NCBI GenBank assembly: GCA_947846985.1
Contig: CANTUZ010000002.1
Span: 62,142,563-62,206,562, forward strand
DNA from: Fratercula arctica
Taxonomy: Eukaryota > Chordata > Aves > Charadriiformes > Alcidae
DNA: 64,000 nucleotides
Direction: 5' to 3'
Shown: positions 61,720 to 64,000 of the stretch, one piece after another
Position numbering within the stretch: position 1 is the stretch's first letter
How the letters are laid out: the number at the start of each line of letters is the position of its first letter
Notes under the pieces: model-generated
What the model saw: the letters and a program-made list of their open reading frames with translations, nothing else
What the model was told of the DNA's origin: nothing
The model's database searches: none
Translations under genes and position numbers: made by a program

Positions 61720-62378
61720 CTTCCAAAAAGATATCCATCTACATTGGCTAAAAGATGGGATTTGTGTTTTCTGATAAGGCAGTCGGTGTAATTAGGAAGG
61801 AGCTGGATACTTCCAGTCTGGATTGTTGCTAGATACAACACTATATGGGAAGGCAATTAGTACAGCTAGAGGTAATTATTTCAGGATGTGCTGTTCCAGC
61901 ATCCCTTTGCCTTGCAGGGCCCTTTGCAAAGAGGAAAGCATGCTCTTAAAACGCACTGGCTACCGGTTCCTTTTCAAGCGTGACTCAAAACACAGGTTTT
62001 AGCTGATAAATTATGTCTGATTTGAAGCCCTTGCTCCTGTCAGACTGTCTTGCTCCTAACAGCCCTCTGCACAGGGGGCACTCCTGGCAAGGGACTTCGT
62101 CTCTCACCTCACTCTGCCGGCTGATCCATCAGAGCCACATCCGCACAAGTGTGAGGGCCTGCCTCTTCACACGGAGCGGGCATAGCAATCTGGAGATTCT
62201 TTAACTGAATAGACATAGTCTGGCAGCTTTCTGCCCTCATTGCACCAGGTTTGTAGATCGATTCAATACCCAGCATGTGCTAGAGGATTGTTTTTCATCA
62301 TTTCATTTAGTAATTTAAAAGAAAAAAACAAAAAGAAGTTACTTTGCATCTGAATAACCTCAACAGTAATTTCATCCC
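61720..62378 (-). repeat. Right copy of the ~660-bp inverted duplication
   Basis: It is the reverse complement of 51,250-51,910. The outer end at TTCATCCC (62,371-62,378) matches the left copy's first bases, and beyond it the flanks are unrelated. The inner end diverges after TCCAAAAAGATATCC. The 63-codon frame kept on the plus strand here (62,013-62,204) mirrors that of the left copy. Confidence 0.92.
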
Positions 62379-62485
62379 ACCACCATTCTCAGGTGGTTTC
62401 AGCTGTATCCTCTTGGGCTTAGGGACTGCCTCGGGGCCAGCCCCCCAGAGGCGTTCCTTAAGAAGAGCAGCAGACTTTCCTTTAG

Positions 62486-62930
<445 letters not shown>

Positions 62931-64000
62931 GGATGCTGGGTGGAGGAGGTGCAGGTGGGGCTGCACATGGGGGGCCCCATCACCCCCATGTCACAGTGCC
63001 AGCAGCCGGCAACACAGCAGTCACAATGCCCCATGGCAGGATAAAGGGTGCATCCTCCCGTGTCCCGCGGCCAGCCTGTCCAGCAGGCAGCCCCAAGACA
63101 TCCGAGAGGAAGTCCTTGAGGAGCCAGTGGAATTACTCAGAGGGAGGAAGTGCTTGATTTCTCCCAGCTTCCAGCCTTATTCTCTTTGATAGGATACAGG
63201 CCATGGGCTCATCTCTCCTACCTGCTTCCTGATGAGTCTTACTCATCAAAGTAGTATGGGAGCATTCAAATGCAAGTGTTCTTTGCCAATGTGCACAGAA
63301 GCAGCATGACATCTCTGGTTCATGAGACGTGTGAGAAAAAAGCTTCATCTTTATGGGAGGAATAAAAGATGCAAGTGGAGCTTTGCTGTGAAAACTGGTT
63401 CTACAGAAAATAACACTTCTGTGAGCTCCTGAGCTCCTCTGCCTTTAAGGTCTTTAAGCTTACTGCCAGCCGGGAGAGTGCCATGATGTCAACTCTCTTT
63501 TTACACCTTGCTCTCTAGTCAACAGCACTACTTGCCTTGCTCCCATGTGGAGCTATGGAGCGGAATAGCGGGTAGCCAGCACAAGTTCCTAGAGCCCAGG
63601 GCTTGGAGCAAACCAGGATCTCATGGGAGTTTTGGAGTATGCATCTGTATTACTTGCAAATTTGACCTAACTCCTGTTTACACAATCAGGAGCAACTGGC
63701 ACAATTTGCATCAGAATCAGGGAGTCTGGATCAGGTCTTGAGACATACAGGGCCTGACTCCTTCCAAATATGTCATTAGGAAACACTGCAATTCACAGGT
63801 GCAGTCTACATTCAACACAGAAGACTGAGGACATGTTTACAGGAGGCATGGGAGCATGTTACTCTGCAGGAAAGAGCACCCAGGAATTGAAAGCAACATT
63901 ACTGTGACAACTAAGGGACTGCAGAAAGACAGACCCTATGCACAAAAGGTTGTTCCTAGAAAATTGATAGGCCAAAAAAATACATATCAAAAGTATTATG
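62931..64000. other. Unassigned DNA
   Basis: A GC-rich patch (62,931-63,130) is followed by mixed sequence. No exon, RNA gene or repeat end is recognised. Frames on both strands overlap and lack motifs. Confidence 0.45.

Overview
This is vertebrate, almost certainly avian, nuclear DNA. CR1 LINE fragments with the typical avian 3' end lie throughout. Long terminal repeats of types familiar from bird genomes occur at several places, and there is a degraded class I (gamma-like) endogenous retrovirus. I see no bacterial operons, no CRISPR array, no tRNA or rRNA gene, and no complete host protein-coding gene. Most short reading frames in the window are chance frames in AT-rich non-coding DNA.

Layout. 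Positions 1-39 kb are AT-rich intergenic or intronic DNA with scattered repeats: a CR1 tail (1.53-2.31 kb), three LTR copies (5.9-7.0, 8.4-8.8, 9.8-10.5 kb), an LTR-like stretch near 17 kb, a long CR1 copy whose reverse transcriptase frame is still open (20.7-22.8 kb), and small tandem repeats and low-complexity tracts. From 39.26 to about 45.03 kb lies an endogenous retrovirus in gag-pro-pol-env order. It is full of stops and frameshifts, an antisense LTR has inserted into its gag, and its env breaks off at a satellite array. The satellite runs from 45.03 kb to the assembly gap (N, 47,693-48,186) with a period of about 178 bp in its longest block, and it changes orientation three times.

Right of the gap the DNA becomes more GC-rich and holds what look like remnants of host genes. 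On the minus strand at 48.2-48.85 kb there are possible exons of an unidentified gene, cut by the gap. On the plus strand at 50.47-51.17 kb there are two exons resembling a rootletin/C-Nap1-type coiled-coil gene, one with an in-frame stop. Another splice-bounded open block is at 57.07-57.24 kb. Two copies of a ~660-bp sequence lie in inverted orientation about 10 kb apart (51.25-51.91 and 61.72-62.38 kb). More CR1 fragments and an antisense LTR fill 49-63 kb.

Nothing here forms a working pathway. The window reads as a repeat-dense, rearranged region next to a satellite array, such as a pericentromere, a microchromosome end or a W-type chromosome; that placement is inference. The most notable points are the orientation-switching satellite that ends the retroviral env, the open CR1 reverse transcriptase, the inverted repeat with uneven divergence, and the gene candidate truncated by the gap.
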